A DNA stretch of 64,000 nucleotides from Gracilaria domingensis. Its lineage: Eukaryota; Rhodophyta; Florideophyceae; Gracilariales; Gracilariaceae. The stretch lies in assembly GCA_022539475.1 (NCBI GenBank), contig VCMS01000092.1, positions 186,001 through 250,000 on the forward strand. Direction: 5' to 3'. Shown here one piece after another: positions 1 through 11,613 of this stretch (positions are counted from its first letter, which is position 1; each line of letters begins with the position of its first letter). The notes beneath the pieces are model-generated. The model was not told where the DNA came from. It did not search any database and saw nothing but the letters and a program-made list of their open reading frames with translations. The position numbers were made by a program, and so were the translations under genes.

Positions 1-520
1 GCTTAAAGTTACTTTCTATAGGACACGTTCTGTTGATTTGGTACTGATGGTTTTTAGGGCAGTCAACTCTCTTCTGTGTCTCGTCATAACTGCTTCACTC
101 GGTCAGGGGGCTGGCTTGAACGCTCAACACTTTTCCATCAAGTCAAGTAGGTAATTTTTTGACACTACGCGGAGACATTACTCATTGTTCAAGGTAAACT
201 GTGCTTCGTTTTCCCAAGAGCCTTTTTGAACATTTCAGCCAGTAACTTCGATTTTGAACAGTTTTCAAACATTATTGGACCGTAAGGGAAATAACATCTA
301 TTAGACCTTTGACGCATATAGCAAATATATCCTGTGTTGGTCAGTTTCTTGGCAAAAAATTTGATAGAAATCCAAGTATTTAATCTAAAAAAGAAACTGC
401 AACAATGTTTTTCGTAAGTTCATTTTATACAGCACCTCAGTACAGTAACTCAGTAGAAAAGAAATAAGTTGGTAGATGCGCATAAAGCAACGATGAAAGC
501 AGAACATCATGTCTTAACTG

Positions 521-690
521 AATTAGTGATACCCACACTATTTGTGTAGTCCATTATTAGTGTGGCCCACAGTAATTAAAATCACACAGAAATAGTATGG
601 GTTCAGTAATAGTGTGGCCTACATCAATTCATGTGAGCGACGTCAAAACAGTGGTCACTGAAATAGTGTGGGCCACACAAATTGCAGTGA
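521..690 (+). repeat. Degenerate direct repeat, AATAGTGTGGCC units
   Basis: Three copies of a motif close to A(T/A)TAGTGTGGSCYACA begin at 556, 608 and 662, giving a spacing of 52 and 54 bases. A weaker copy (ATTAGTGATACCCACAC) begins near 522. Each unit is followed by AATT after 2-5 bases. The units look like a decayed minisatellite or a cluster of binding sites. Nothing nearby says which. Confidence 0.5.
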
Positions 691-1318
691 CGACCTGTAG
701 CACGCAGTTTCGAAGAAATGACAAATACATTACCTTTCTCTGCTACGAAAAAAAGGCCAGCCACTTCTATCACCCCGCAACTGAAGATTCTGCAGCGAAT
801 TTCTTTATTGGCGAATCAAATTAACAACCGTTTGGAAACCCTCATGACGCAGACTGCATTTCTTTTTAACTTTTTAGTCAACGGAAAGAACGGAACCGAT
901 GAAAGATTTGCGCCTGACTGCATCCCAGGAGGAATGAAACGCCATGAAGGTGGCAACATTTCTTCCTCTCAGCATTCAGAGGAGGAGACGCAGAGAGCAA
1001 CTCAAGACGCTTCGGAGTACAACCAAGTGCGCATTCCGCAGGATACATTGGCGTGTCTCGTTCACGCACCCAGCGAAAACCGGTGCAATTGAATCGAATA
1101 AGATATTCGAAAGATTTTCAATTGTGGGCGCTCTCTTCTTCAGTAAACCATGTAAGAAGTCACTATGTTCTCATTGGCACAAAATGAAATAAGAATATAA
1201 CGAGTTAATCGTTTTTGAAAAAATGAAGCCAATGAAGATGCCTTGAACATTGAAAAGTTTTTCCTCACAGGCTGAGAAATCAACAAAATATCAATGACGA
1301 AAAGTTTGACGTAGAGCA

Positions 1319-1450
1319 CCGGACGCCGAAGGCGTCCGGATGCCAAATTCGCATGTTCTCCGCGTAAAGGCGGAGTTTGGGGTGGAACGGTAGCCACTTA
1401 CGGTGGCGCAGGCGCCGTTAGCCTCCGGCGTTACTTTTGACGCCCCTCCG
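1319..1450. repeat. Chain of five short GC-rich hairpins
   Basis: Successive perfect stems can be read: CCGGACGCC/GGCGTCCGG at 1319-1339 (9 bp, 3-nt loop), CTCCGC/GCGGAG at 1358-1375, GCCAC/GTGGC at 1393-1407, GGCGC/GCGCC at 1405-1416, and GGCGT/ACGCC at 1427-1444. The block is far richer in G+C than its flanks and codes for nothing. Hairpin chains of this style are typical of spacer DNA in some algal organelle genomes, so an organelle-derived insertion is one reading; a MITE-like repeat is another. Confidence 0.55.
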
Positions 1451-1578
1451 GCTGCTTGAAGCATCTCTCTAGCGATTTATTGGCTTTAGTTTCCTCTTTG
1501 AGCCCAAATATGATGGGAAGAACCTTCATGAAGGCTACGCTGTTGTTGTAGGCTCGTGACAAGATTATTTCTTTCTAT

Positions 1579-2933
1579 TTAAGCAGCCAAACCCTGACAC
1601 AAACTCCCACCATTGCCTTCACTGTCATGATTCTCTTCGTTTCCCATGTTATCGGAGTGTTCTTCGTCGGAAAAGTTTTCTAAGAAATTAACTGCGACAC
1701 CATTCTGATCAACCTCATGCTGTAGCTTTCCGTTTTGGTCCATTTCTACGATCTTGTTGTGAATGATAACGCAAACGTGGCTCATTAGCACGATGATATC
1801 ATCATTCTACTAGAAGCGTTCATGTCTGAGAATCTTTAATCTTTCCTGTATATCTCCAAAGAAGCGTTCTATGTCTTTCCTAGTAGACTCCTGCGCCTTT
1901 GTCATGCACGCCTCGCGGTCATTGCAGGGAGCATTATTAGTTCCGATGAATATTTTCCACTCGGGGTACACTCCATCAACCAGATAGTGTAGAAGTCCAT
2001 GACGAAGTGACCCATTCCCCCTGTGGCCTTCACTGAACGTCATCATACGCCTTCCATTCAGTATTTAAATCATCAAGGGGCTATTATCCGCAAAAGTGAT
2101 ATCAATATTAGTCCACAACGCCCCGGAAACTAGTGCCAGCAGTATAATCTCCTGTCGCAAAGTGCTTCACAGCTGAGTGTTGCAAAAAGACCATCTTTAG
2201 GGTTGTGGTACTGACCTTTATAAGACTTCGGACAATTTTTGCAACGACTATTCATGCAGTCAATGCAGCCGATGCATCCCGGAAAGCTAAAATTTGCGTA
2301 TCGTTCCTCAATTTCCCGCAGTTCGCTCGAAGGTGGCTCACGGTTTAGGTAGTGACGACCATATTCTTTGTATATAGTCTGAGGAGCAATCTTAAAGTAA
2401 TGCCGTTGGCTTTCGGGAGACATGAGGATCATATCATCCATTTGCTGGAAGGAAAGCCCATTCCTAAGCCAGCGAAAGGTATCTAATATCTTTTCGTGGA
2501 ATGTGTTCCCAAGTACATTGGGAGCATTCTTTCTCTGTTCCAAAAGTGATTCACGGCTTACAAAACGGTCATGTAGTTTCTAGTACAGCAGTAGAGGTAG
2601 ACGGAAGACTTCGCCAAACTATGCGGCAGAACGAACTGGGTTGACAGCCAGATAGTCCTTAAACCGACTACAAGGGGGTAGACGAATAGTTCTTGTGTTA
2701 GAAGGTCTGCCAGTATGAAACGAAACATACAGCGAGGATGACGGCAATGTGGCGGTGAGAGCAGCGACATTCTGTACAGCAATTGTTTTGGCTTGTACCG
2801 CTAAAAAGTCGTCATCGTCAGAGGATGAGTACTCGTCCATCGTTGACAGTGGCGAAAGTGTGAGGGAGATCATGCACTCTGCGTGCCCTACACCTGGTGA
2901 ACATGGGAACAGGCTCTCCATGCCCATGCTCAC
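1579..2933 (-). pseudogene. PIF/Harbinger transposase, decayed
   Basis: A cut-and-paste DNA transposase of the PIF/Harbinger kind (plant transposon protein family). Reading down the minus strand: an acidic N-terminus (near 2850), the middle part at 2130-2543 with the first catalytic Asp region (GCIGCIDCMNS, near 2260) and CKNCP, the second Asp region (LVDGVYPEW, near 1970), the Glu region (DIERFFGDIQERLKIL, near 1860) and a C-terminal block with CVIIHNKIVE (near 1770). The coding region is cut by stops and frame changes into four pieces of 70-137 codons, but the order and spacing of the three catalytic blocks is normal. No terminal repeats or 3-bp target duplication were found, so the ends are unknown. 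Confidence 0.85.
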
Positions 2934-3804
2934 AAAATTTCTTTCCTACTGATAGGGATGCCGAGTGATCCCAGTGCGCAATGTCACCTGGCCAAATGTG
3001 GCCGAAAATGGGCCGTGAATGTGCCGATAAACGGCCTTAATTTCTTGCCCGAAAAACGTACAAAATGTGTTCATAAAGTAGCCTATATTATGCTACTTAG
3101 CGTAGGAAGAAATAGTGCTAAGTAGAGCAGGGCAAGGTTAGTACGATATATAGTCAAAAGCAGTGCAGTCTGAATGAAAGAAATACATTCATAAGCTGAC
3201 GCCCTATCTACGTACATTGATCAGATTTTATCTTTAACATGTTCGTATTTGGTACAAACCAATAGCTAAAACTGCATACAAAATAGCTTGGTAAAGCTCT
3301 AATAATAGCTCAAATGTAAGCAAAACAAGCCCCCAAGGAGCCTCGGGGGCTTGAAAACAGCTCTAAATGTAAACGGGCTTTGACCAAGAGCGGTTCGTAT
3401 GTGGAACCACTTTAGATCCCGGTATGGGCATATTTTGGCTTTCAGTCGTCCCATTTATCACAGATATGCTGCTCTGAATATGAGTGGTGATGGTCCAGGC
3501 GAGCACTTCGGTCACCAAAAAGGCCATAAACAACTTTTACAAGCAACACTTAGAACAATTTGAGGAATAACTGAAACAATCAACTGAGAACATAGGTATC
3601 TAAGTGGTGACTCCAGAAACCATCCAATACCGCCTTGTGGCTACCGCAAGCACCTGCGTTGATTACGGTCATGAAAAGTTCTTAACCTGCGATGAACCAC
3701 TGAGGCGCTGACACAAAGGCAGAGAATGGAAAGAGCGAAAACATTACAAGTGACAGGAACCCAAGCCACAAACACTGACGCTGTAAAACGGAAACATTTA
3801 GCGC
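2934..3804. other. Spacer without a recognisable gene
   Basis: No supported reading frame. The only visible structures are a stem-loop at 3326-3353 and the 12-mer TGATAGGGATGC at 2950-2961, which recurs twice beside the second Harbinger remnant near 24.4 kb. Confidence 0.6.
3326..3353. other. Perfect 9-bp stem-loop
   Basis: CAAGCCCCC (3326-3334) pairs exactly with GGGGGCTTG (3345-3353) around a 10-base loop. No coding region reads into it from either side, so a terminator role is not supported. It may be a remnant of a mobile-element end. Confidence 0.4.
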
Positions 3805-5347
3805 CTACTGCTTGGCAATGGCATGTCTAAGGGTTAGGGACAACGTTATGATGCGCAGGGGCTGCATCAAGGGCAAAACAAGTAGCAGTACATAGAGAGG
3901 CTGAGGGTCCACATCTAAATGATAATCAACGTGTCGTGAGTACTGCGGTTGGATGCCACATTGATTGTTTGTGGGACGCGGTGGGCGGAAACCAGAGCGG
4001 TTCTTATTCGCACGCTTCACTTTCTTCACCTGCGGACCATCACGACGACCATTTTTGCGAGTAGAGCGGGATTTGACAACCATTCGACTTCAGTGAGAGG
4101 AGTTGCTATGCTCCACTTCTTCGGTCTCATAGGAGATCGCTGCTTCATCCTCTCGCAAACGGTGACATCGAGCACGACCACGGGCCTGTTTAGCCGCCTT
4201 CTTCCCGTTCTCCTTGCTCGTCCTAGATGCCTTGTGCTGAAATGCTTCATAAGTATACTTTTCATCACCACTTTCATCCTCAATATCGTCGTCATCATCG
4301 CCATCATGTTCATGAACGGAGTATCTGCGCTTGTTAGACAGGCGGGGTTCTTTCGTGTCCTCTATCACATGCCAATCATCATCACCTTCTTCACAATCAA
4401 CCCCATCTTCTTCATGAACGCGGTACTTGCAATTATTAGATACGCGGTAGCCTCTCCTATTCTCCGCACTCTTCGCATTATCTCTCTCATGCGAGGCATC
4501 ATCTTCTATGTGGGCCACATCGCTTTCAAAAACGTCATCATCAGAGCGATTAGGGGCAGATCAACCACGATCATTGCCGCCTCCAGATACTTCTGCTTCA
4601 GACCTTGCAACCGCATGTTCCTCGCGTGAGATGGGACACGGGTGCTATCACCACCAGTTTCAACAACATCGTCATTCTCCTTATTCCTCAATGACAAGCC
4701 TTCAGTACCCCTATTGTTGTGGTTGAAATTGTGGGAGACGGAGTTTAGGTCAGGAGTGGTACCGTCTGCTTCACCTTCGACCACATTCCCGTTGTTCACC
4801 TCACCATGAACTTCATTCTTCTTCTTCACAACCTTCTTAGAAGCCTCCACTTTCTCCTTGCGATCTCTCTGCATGGCCTCTTTGATGAACTCCGTGACTA
4901 TCCAATAGTTTGGACAGAGACATGAACAGGGAAGGTTTCCACCACTTTCTTCTTGAGCTGCGCTAGTTGCGAAGCGTACTCAATCTTTATCGACATGAAG
5001 GTTCGCTCTCCTTGTTTTAGCTAAATCTTCTGGTACATGAACTGCTTGATAAGATCTTTCGCAGCGTTTTCCATCTCCGAATTAACATGATAGTCTTCGC
5101 AAGACGGAGCGCCAGAGCCTACCTGTCCGCGATACAACCGGTTGAACACTAAACGTGAAGAGAAAGCTGGTCTAGTTGGCACTCCTGGACGATCTGAATC
5201 CTTCATCTTTCTCTTGTCGGAAGCTGACGGAACACCAACAGAACCCGGCTCTAAAATAGATAATTGTTCCCTATAGTTTCCGGTTACCTCCTGCGCTAAC
5301 GACCGCTGGCTGTCTACAGTTACTCCTTGCAGAACAAGAGAGGTCAT
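3805..5347 (-). pseudogene. Unknown charged low-complexity protein, decayed
   Basis: The minus strand carries consecutive frames (5021-5347, 4506-4874, 4090-4518, 3805-4083) that look like parts of one gene. The N-terminal piece is Ser/Pro/Arg-rich; then comes a Lys-rich piece (KKVVKKKNEVHGEV). Next is a strongly acidic piece holding an imperfect internal repeat of about 27 residues, with RVSNNCKYRVHEEDG in one unit and RLSNKRRYSVHEHDG in the other, each followed by an Asp/Glu run. A basic tail (TRKNGRRDGPQVKKVKR) is read in the same frame beyond one stop. No family is recognised. Alternating acidic and basic disorder is common in chromatin proteins and in accessory proteins of large DNA transposons. 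A long plus-strand frame at 3949-4629 is its shadow. Confidence 0.35.
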
Positions 5348-6182
5348 TATGACGATGCACTAATGAGATTGATGACACACATGTGTGACAGAAAAAACTC
5401 ATGGTCATGTGTGTCAAGACGTTGCTCGCAGAAAACGAGAAGAACTTTGAAATGATTACTTTGCAACTATCTGCAAGGAGCAGAACGTAGGTGCCCAAGG
5501 ATGCAAAACTAGTTAACGACTATGCAAAGAGGCTGAGGAGGAGTTCACAGAATACAAGAAAAAGCGGTCTTAAATTGTCAGAGAAGGAAGGAGCTCATGG
5601 AAAGTGGGAATAGATAGAATCTCCGCGCAAAACATGGCGAAGGAGAAGAGCGTGGTAGCGGCAGATATGCAAGCGGAGAACACTTACACGGGATACGGTG
5701 GGACTTGAAGCGTTTCGAAGGCATCAAAATTGTATAGACGCTTTACTTATGCACGTTCTGCAAGAGGCAATCGAGAAGTGAAGTCCGAGAGTGTGCGGTT
5801 GACGCTGGGTATGAAGATGCTGTTGAAAAGTACCTGTTCATCTTGTCGCTGAAGTACCATGTGCAGAAAAGGACCGCGTTCCAGTTCAAACGAAAGGAAA
5901 TCGAAGAGAAGCATGGAAGTGCGGAAAGCGGAGCGGAGAACTTCGGGATATTAATAGATTCGCAGTGAAAAGTCCAAAGCTTGAAAACATTGGCTCAGAA
6001 ACGTTTTGGGATTATTCAAAGTTAGTAGGAAAAACATAGTGTATCCCAGTAAAGTGTACCTCCATGAATTGTAGAACGCTATGATGTGAACATCAACAGC
6101 TACAGTATCTCGACGCACCTTTCTGATATCATCATCTGCGTGGAAGAGCTCTCTCTCATTTTATTCTCTGAGATACGAAGCA
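5348..6182. other. Spacer, no supported gene
   Basis: Frames here are short and carry no motif. Parts of the plus strand between 5600 and 5960 are rich in Glu/Lys codons and may be the far upstream part of the Tnp2 gene that follows, but no continuous frame supports that. Confidence 0.4.
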
Positions 6183-9056
6183 ATGAGTGACCAGCTGCTT
6201 TCTCACACCAGGAAAAAGAGAAAGAGATGGGAACTGACGACTGCAGGCCCGTCAAAGATGTCACAATTGCACTCAGATAGCTCTGATATCGATGATGAAA
6301 TTGAACTTCACTGAGCTCCGCGTTAGAACAGAAGATTCAGATGGGAGATAGAAGGTCATCAACTTGAGAGGGAAGCCAATTTCAATGAAGATATCGTTGA
6401 CCAAAGAACATCTGACGTGATGAATAACCAGATGGCCGGTGATAACCATTGTAAAAGGAATGAAAGCCAGGTTTTAGCGGATGAGCACGTTGTACATCAG
6501 TTCCAAGATAACGGCAGTTTGTTAGAAGACGAAGAACAACCACGCAATTCAGGTCAAAGTCCCAGTGCTTTGTATTGTGCAGAGAGAGAGGAAGGCATTG
6601 TGTCATTGACAAAGGCTCAATCCGACAGTTCCAAATACTGCGACACGCTTTATAGCAGTCAATTTGGATCTCAAGAGTCTCGGATCTGTGTAACTGCCCC
6701 AGAGAGCTATCTCTGCCAATATAGACATTCTGAAGTCAGCCCAAATGCTCTCGAGTTTCGCAGACTAAGCACTTTCTTGTACAGCGCAAAACTTTTAAAC
6801 AGATCAGAGAGAACAATTGAAAGGCGTATCGTAGTTGAGCCGGTGAATTCGAGAGTCTCACACAGAACTCTGGCCTCATATGCAGAACGCCAATCATTAG
6901 CCGCAACGCATTACTTGAACATATGTTCTGTCGGTCACGCAGTATCAGCTGGCAAACTTGCAAACGAAGCAGAATGTCCGTTGTGTTCCAATTCTATCAA
7001 AGGACCGGGAAGTGCACGATTTGGCTATATGACTCCATCGGCTGCTCTGCAGTGCTTCTTCTTCATTCCAAAAGATAGTAGACGTGTGTTGTTGCGCCAA
7101 ACAAGCATGCTTAGGGCACTGGGATGAAGAAGAAAAGCATGATTTATTTCATGGAAAGATGTTTAGAAGACTGGTCAATGAGAAAATGACAGCCTGGTCC
7201 GAAGAATCAGTAGAGATGTACGCCTTTCTCACAATTTACAGGGATGGGTTTGAATGTGCAAAAACTCGAAAAGGAGAACTTGTGTCCACATGGCCAGTTG
7301 TGTGCACCATTTTAAACTTTAGTGCCAAGGAAAGATCGTGAGCGAATAACTCCATCATACTTGCCGTTATACCCGGTTCTAACTCGTCGGAATACTTCGA
7401 CACGTTCGTGTACATGATCGTGCGGAATATTAGAGATCTGGAACGAGGAATACCAGTAGTGTGTTCGGACAGAAAAACGCGTGTCCTCAAGGAATTTGTC
7501 GCCTTCTTTACCGCTGATTGGCCTGCTGCGTCGAAGGTGCTAAGATTTATCGGCCATACCGGGAATCGTTTCTGTAGGTTCTTTCTAAAGTCGAAGAACT
7601 TCTGAAAGAAATTAAGTATTCATGCTGCACTCCAAACTCTCCAAGGAACATGTGGGACAGTATAATAAAAGGGGGTTCTTCATACAAAGTGGGAGATGTG
7701 ATCAACATGGAATGCGGTCAGAGTCGTTCACGAACGGAAGTCGTCGAGACGTGGAAGAACCTATCACATCGCGGGAGAACGAATTCAAACCGGAAGAAGT
7801 TAGTAAAGAAAACAGGGATCAAGTCTGATTGTTGCCTGCGAAAACTTCCCTTGGACGTGATATACTCTTTTCCGTACGATATGATGCATTTGGTGCTACT
7901 TGGGTGGACAAAGCACATTGCGAAGTTGATTCTCGGCGTTCATCCCCATCATGAGAACTATCCGTGTTACTTTCGTATTGCATTCCCGCAAGTATCGTGC
8001 AGAAAATTGAAAAATGCATGGAAACATTTTCATGTGGAATAACAGTTTCGTGGGGTCGGCCACTTCTTAGTGTTGGTGGGCTTAGCAAGTACAAAGCAGA
8101 AGACTTGAAGAGAGCAGCGGAGGCCTATCTACCTCCGTTCTTGCACAGGTATAAAGTTGATCGTGAAATAATTTTAATATGGAGACTCACTTCGAGAATG
8201 GTGCAATTGTGCTTCGGGTACAACTGTGGGGCGAAAGTCGAAGAAGAGTTGAAAACCGTTGTAGAAAAACTGTATATCGGGTTCATGAAGACGTTCGGGC
8301 AATCTGAGCGTGACGGATTTTGCTTAACACCCTCTACGCATGCAATTCTACATCTCCCAGAACTTATGAGAGAGTGCGTTCCTCTCCCAATAACTCCGCA
8401 ATTCCTTGTAGAGAGGCTCCTGGGGTAGATGGGGAGGCGTATGCATGTCCAGAGAAATGTGCACTCAAATTTTTTCCAGAGAAACCCACAAGCTGTTCTG
8501 CCTCCGCGTGATGAATGACGGTATCGCATCTAGAACTACCTACGCTACCAGTATGATACTCAGCTCATCATTGGAACAACGCAGCGCTGCTACTGGTAGT
8601 TGCTTCGAACTTGATACCCTTGTCAAGTGCCATGGATCGAGAAAGACAGTGATTCTTTCAGAAGCGCAGAGAGAGGCAGTTCACCGGTTCGCCGTGGCAA
8701 ATTTTTCACTCCAAGATCGACGAAGAAAGATACCTCTAGTGAGTCAATACAACGCGGCTTCTATTTCATGGATGGGGAACAAGTTCGGCGCAGAGACAAT
8801 TGAAGCTTACCGGGGAACATCTGACAGAAACCAAAATGCTCGTCAAAAATTCTGTGTGGCATTGGAATTCCTTCCAGAAACTGATGAAGAAGAAAATGGA
8901 CTCCCAGGACGTTCACAATCGGCATCCGCAAAATCCATCAGTTCCGAGAAGAAAGAGCTCTATTATGGCGATATCAAAAGACTTCTCGAGGTTCAATTTG
9001 AATGTGAGGTTAGAGAGACCATCCAGCGAGTACGAGCAGTCCTTGTAGACATCTAG
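6183..9056 (+). pseudogene. Tnp2-type (EnSpm/CACTA-like) transposase, copy 1, decayed
   Basis: Remnant of a transposase of the Tnp2 family, which moves CACTA-like DNA transposons. An ATG at 6183 opens a basic N-terminus (RKKRKRWELTT). Then follow a cysteine motif near 6920-7000 (ICSVGHAV then CPLCSNSI) and a block near 7160-7260 (DLFHGKMFRRL, then DGFECAKTRKGE). Next come STWPVVCTILNF and AVIPGSNSSEYFDTF (7285-7405), the family signature SFPYDMMHLVLLG (near 7870), and a C-terminal block with STHAILHLPELMREC (near 8330). The frame breaks at least seven times. The piece at 8445-9056 continues plausibly as the C-terminus. Two related copies lie at 31930-34388 (-) and 47525-50641 (+). CACTA-type ends were looked for and not found. 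Confidence 0.75.
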
Positions 9057-9620
9057 AGGCAGCATGGCTGTATGTATGACGAAACCTTGTACCTCTTCTC
9101 CGTACAAAATCGAAAGCGCACCAGCGTTAGCACCGAAATAGCCCATTGCATCCACAGGGTTGTTGGATACTTAGATATATCGGGTAGACGGTATTATCTA
9201 GACCAACAGAGAGAGTCCAGAGAAACACAAGGCCTTCTGAAAGTTCGGGCTGCAAAGTAGGAACGAAACCTGTGCCAAATTGTGACTTACTGTACTAACT
9301 GTAACAACATTGTGCTGGGGTCGCGCGAAAAAGCGATGCCTATCTAAAATGCCAACAGCCTTGAGCATGTTGAGATTACCATCATGAACACCTCTATTGT
9401 GAGTCTCGCCGCCGTGAACCCAGAATCATCTCAAAATTCTTTCATCCAAAGTACGTGGAGAGAGAAGGTTAGGAAACGGGAGCAAGAACAGTTATATGCT
9501 GACGACGAGTGAGGAGGAGTATTCAGCGACTGTAGACGCATTGGTCCAGTCAAAAGGTCGGCGGAGGTTGTGGTTACGCGAATGAAATAGAATGATTAGT
9601 TGAGTGCAATTACGTGAAAC
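9057..9620. other. Spacer, no supported gene
   Basis: One 62-codon plus-strand frame (9072-9260) may be the tail of the Tnp2 remnant; it has no motif. Nothing else is visible. Confidence 0.45.
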
Positions 9621-10208
9621 GTGTCGAGAGCCATGATTATGGGAAGCACGTCTGGCTTCTTGGCTCGCAAATTGTTCGACATTCCACTCTCTCTTCACTT
9701 CATCAAATACTTGATCTTGTCTTTCTCCATCGCGATTCGAACCAATAAGCGAGTGTACTATGCCACTGCTGCCCATATATTCTTGCGTCGAACATTCTCA
9801 AAAAAATGCCGCGTGTCTGGAGGCGCCATTGGCTCCAATACGAATCAACACTGTCTCATATGTGAAGAACCTATTCACATAATTTGTGGTACTCCTCTGG
9901 AGCGTTCCGATCAAGGGCAATATGCTCCGGAAAAATCTGTTGAAGCCTGCTTTTTTTGCAGTGTTTGCAATAGAGCTGGTCAACGGCAAAGTGATGCTTG
10001 CAGTGTCAAGAGAGGAAGGAAGACAGTTGCTCCAAATGAGTTGCAGTCTTCCACAAGAGTGTTTCAAGAATTGGTACCTTGCAATGTAGAACGGATGGAA
10101 TACGTTGAAACAGAAAAGCCTCCGAGGCAACGGGTTTTCACTGGTCCTGTACATTACGCCTGTGTGCATGGGTCCAAACCGGCATCTGAAAGCTCAAAAT
10201 GTGATTGA
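9621..10208 (+). pseudogene. Zinc-binding domain fragment, unknown protein
   Basis: A 195-codon frame holds a cysteine/histidine cluster (HCLICEEPIHIICG, then CFFCSVC about 30 residues later) that could bind zinc in a PHD- or RING-like fold. CxxC followed by PxHxICG and a later CxxC is a pattern I associate with zinc fingers carried by algal and oomycete transposons, but I cannot place it in a named family. The first 60 residues before the motif look random, so the true start is probably inside the frame or upstream across a break. It lies between a Tnp2 remnant and the gene interrupted by the MULE. Confidence 0.35.
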
Positions 10209-10899
10209 GCAACTCTGATTGTTCTTGGTACGACTGAGAGGGTGTAATCTACAGATTTGAAATTGACAATTGATAAGCGTAGCAAAAACGCTGAAAATTT
10301 CCGCCGATATAGAACTAGGAGTCGTGAAACAGAAAATCGTAATTCACGCCGTCGGTACCATGAAAAGAAGCTCGGATCGTAGTATGCGGCAAATACAGTT
10401 ACTGTATCTCAATATAGCTCGTCACAGAATGAGGCAACACATCTGTTTATTAGAGCTGCCGGAGTGAAGCCGAAGACTGTTGATTCTTCTCAATGTCAAG
10501 GACGTTACCACGTTCATTCCGTAGCCGATGTCTATCACGTTTGTCGCAGTTTCCATTTCTTTTCGGATTCAAATTCGAAAGGGAATTAATGGAGAAAAGA
10601 AAGTTTTTCTACTCGAACGCGATGATGAAGGCTCTTAGTCTGTTTTTGTACTGACAGAGAAAACGAAGAGGAAGCGACAAAAAGTGTGACGCTTTCTTTG
10701 AACTGTTTTTCGGTTTGAAAGATCTTCTGGGACATTTAGTAAAGCACATATATGCCGTCCCCTTGAATCTATACGACCAGACTAGGAAATGGTGAGTACG
10801 TACGTTTCAGATTCACGGTACCGCCGGCACCATCCTTGTCGATTACTGTGTCATTCTGGCTCCAGATATTCGCCGGTGATATATCACTTTCTTGATTGT
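10209..10899. other. Spacer, no supported gene
   Basis: Only short plus-strand frames (for example 10270-10467) rich in Arg/Lys/Ile and without motifs. They may be the tail of the zinc-finger fragment to the left. Nothing else is seen. Confidence 0.4.
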
Positions 10900-11613
10900 C
10901 TCTTCTCCACATAACCTTTCAGAAAAGCCCAGTTATCCACAACGCTCCCATCGGCCTTCAAAACCCTTCCACAGTTCCTGCCGGAGGGGTTGTACGTCGA
11001 ACTTCGTAACATTAACCAAACCATTAAATCCCGTTCAGGATGCTCCACCCTTTGAGCTTCCACCCACTAGTTCGCCCTCAAAGTTTGACCTGTACTTGTT
11101 GATGATAGCTTGCAATTCTGGAAAGAGCTGCCTCTCTTCCCACAATCCGTTCAAAGTAAGGTCCATTACGCACCGTATCATTGCCTTTCGGGCATAAGTT
11201 AAGCCCTCATTATCACGTCGCTCAGTCCCATTGCGCACCGAATGCGCTGCAAGTTTAAGAAAATTGCGCTCGTCTGGGTTGCTCAACTTCCCTGACGCCC
11301 TAATCCCATCAAGCCACATTTGATACTCCAGCATTTCTATCTCAAAGTCGTCCCATTCACAACGCTAGTATGATCTTTATCGTAGACACTTTCTAAAGCC
11401 GCTAGCCGAGAACAGGCAAGGTCAAGGTCCTCATTCGGAGAACCGTTAAAGCCCTTGCAGTTCTTTCCAGCGTTTTCGGACATTGCGGTTGTATCCAAGT
11501 AGTCTTGTGTAGGGGTACTTGCGTTGTTGCGGATGATTGCGGTGATCTTGAGCACTGGGGGAAGAGGCTGTAAAATGGCGCGAAGCTGGTCACACTTTCG
11601 GCGTGAAAGAAGT
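10900..11613 (-). pseudogene. Unknown gene interrupted by the MULE (3' side)
   Basis: Two minus-strand frames, 11337-11645 and 11035-11334, appear to be parts of one protein (RRKCDQLRAILQPLPP, then LEYQMWLDGIRASGKL and AIINKYRSNFEGE), continuing with breaks to about 10900. No family is recognised. The MULE target site (11604-11613) falls inside this frame. On the far side of the MULE the same minus-strand frame continues past the second copy of the target site for about 22 codons to near 24400 (LEAILKSFRP and onwards), preceded by TTTATTTATTTAG, which could be a splice acceptor. So the MULE seems to have landed in a gene. It could equally be an older transposon gene. Confidence 0.4.
11604..11613. 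repeat. MULE target-site duplication, left copy
   Basis: TGAAAGAAGT here matches exactly the 10 bases at 24334-24343, in direct orientation, each touching the outer end of one terminal inverted repeat. A length of 9-11 bp is what Mutator-like elements make. Confidence 0.85.

Larger units (their letters stand above)
1..1560. other. Gene-free left flank
   Basis: No frame here looks like a real protein. The longest frames (up to 124 codons) overlap one another on both strands and show no motif. The stretch holds a degenerate direct repeat near 521-690 and a chain of short GC-rich hairpins near 1319-1450, both listed separately. The rest is AT-rich and featureless to the eye. Confidence 0.6.

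Noticed and set aside
521-690. CRISPR-like array
   Set aside because: Units are degenerate, only three or four are present, the genome is eukaryotic, and there are no Cas genes.
3326-3353. Transcription terminator hairpin
   Set aside because: No gene reads into it and such terminators are not used by eukaryotic RNA polymerase II.
3949-4629. 226-codon plus-strand frame with many hydrophobic residues, looking like a membrane protein
   Set aside because: It is the complement of an acidic, Asp/Glu/His-rich minus-strand frame; GAT/GAC/GAA complements read as Ile/Val/Phe. The minus-strand text has an internal protein repeat and is preferred.
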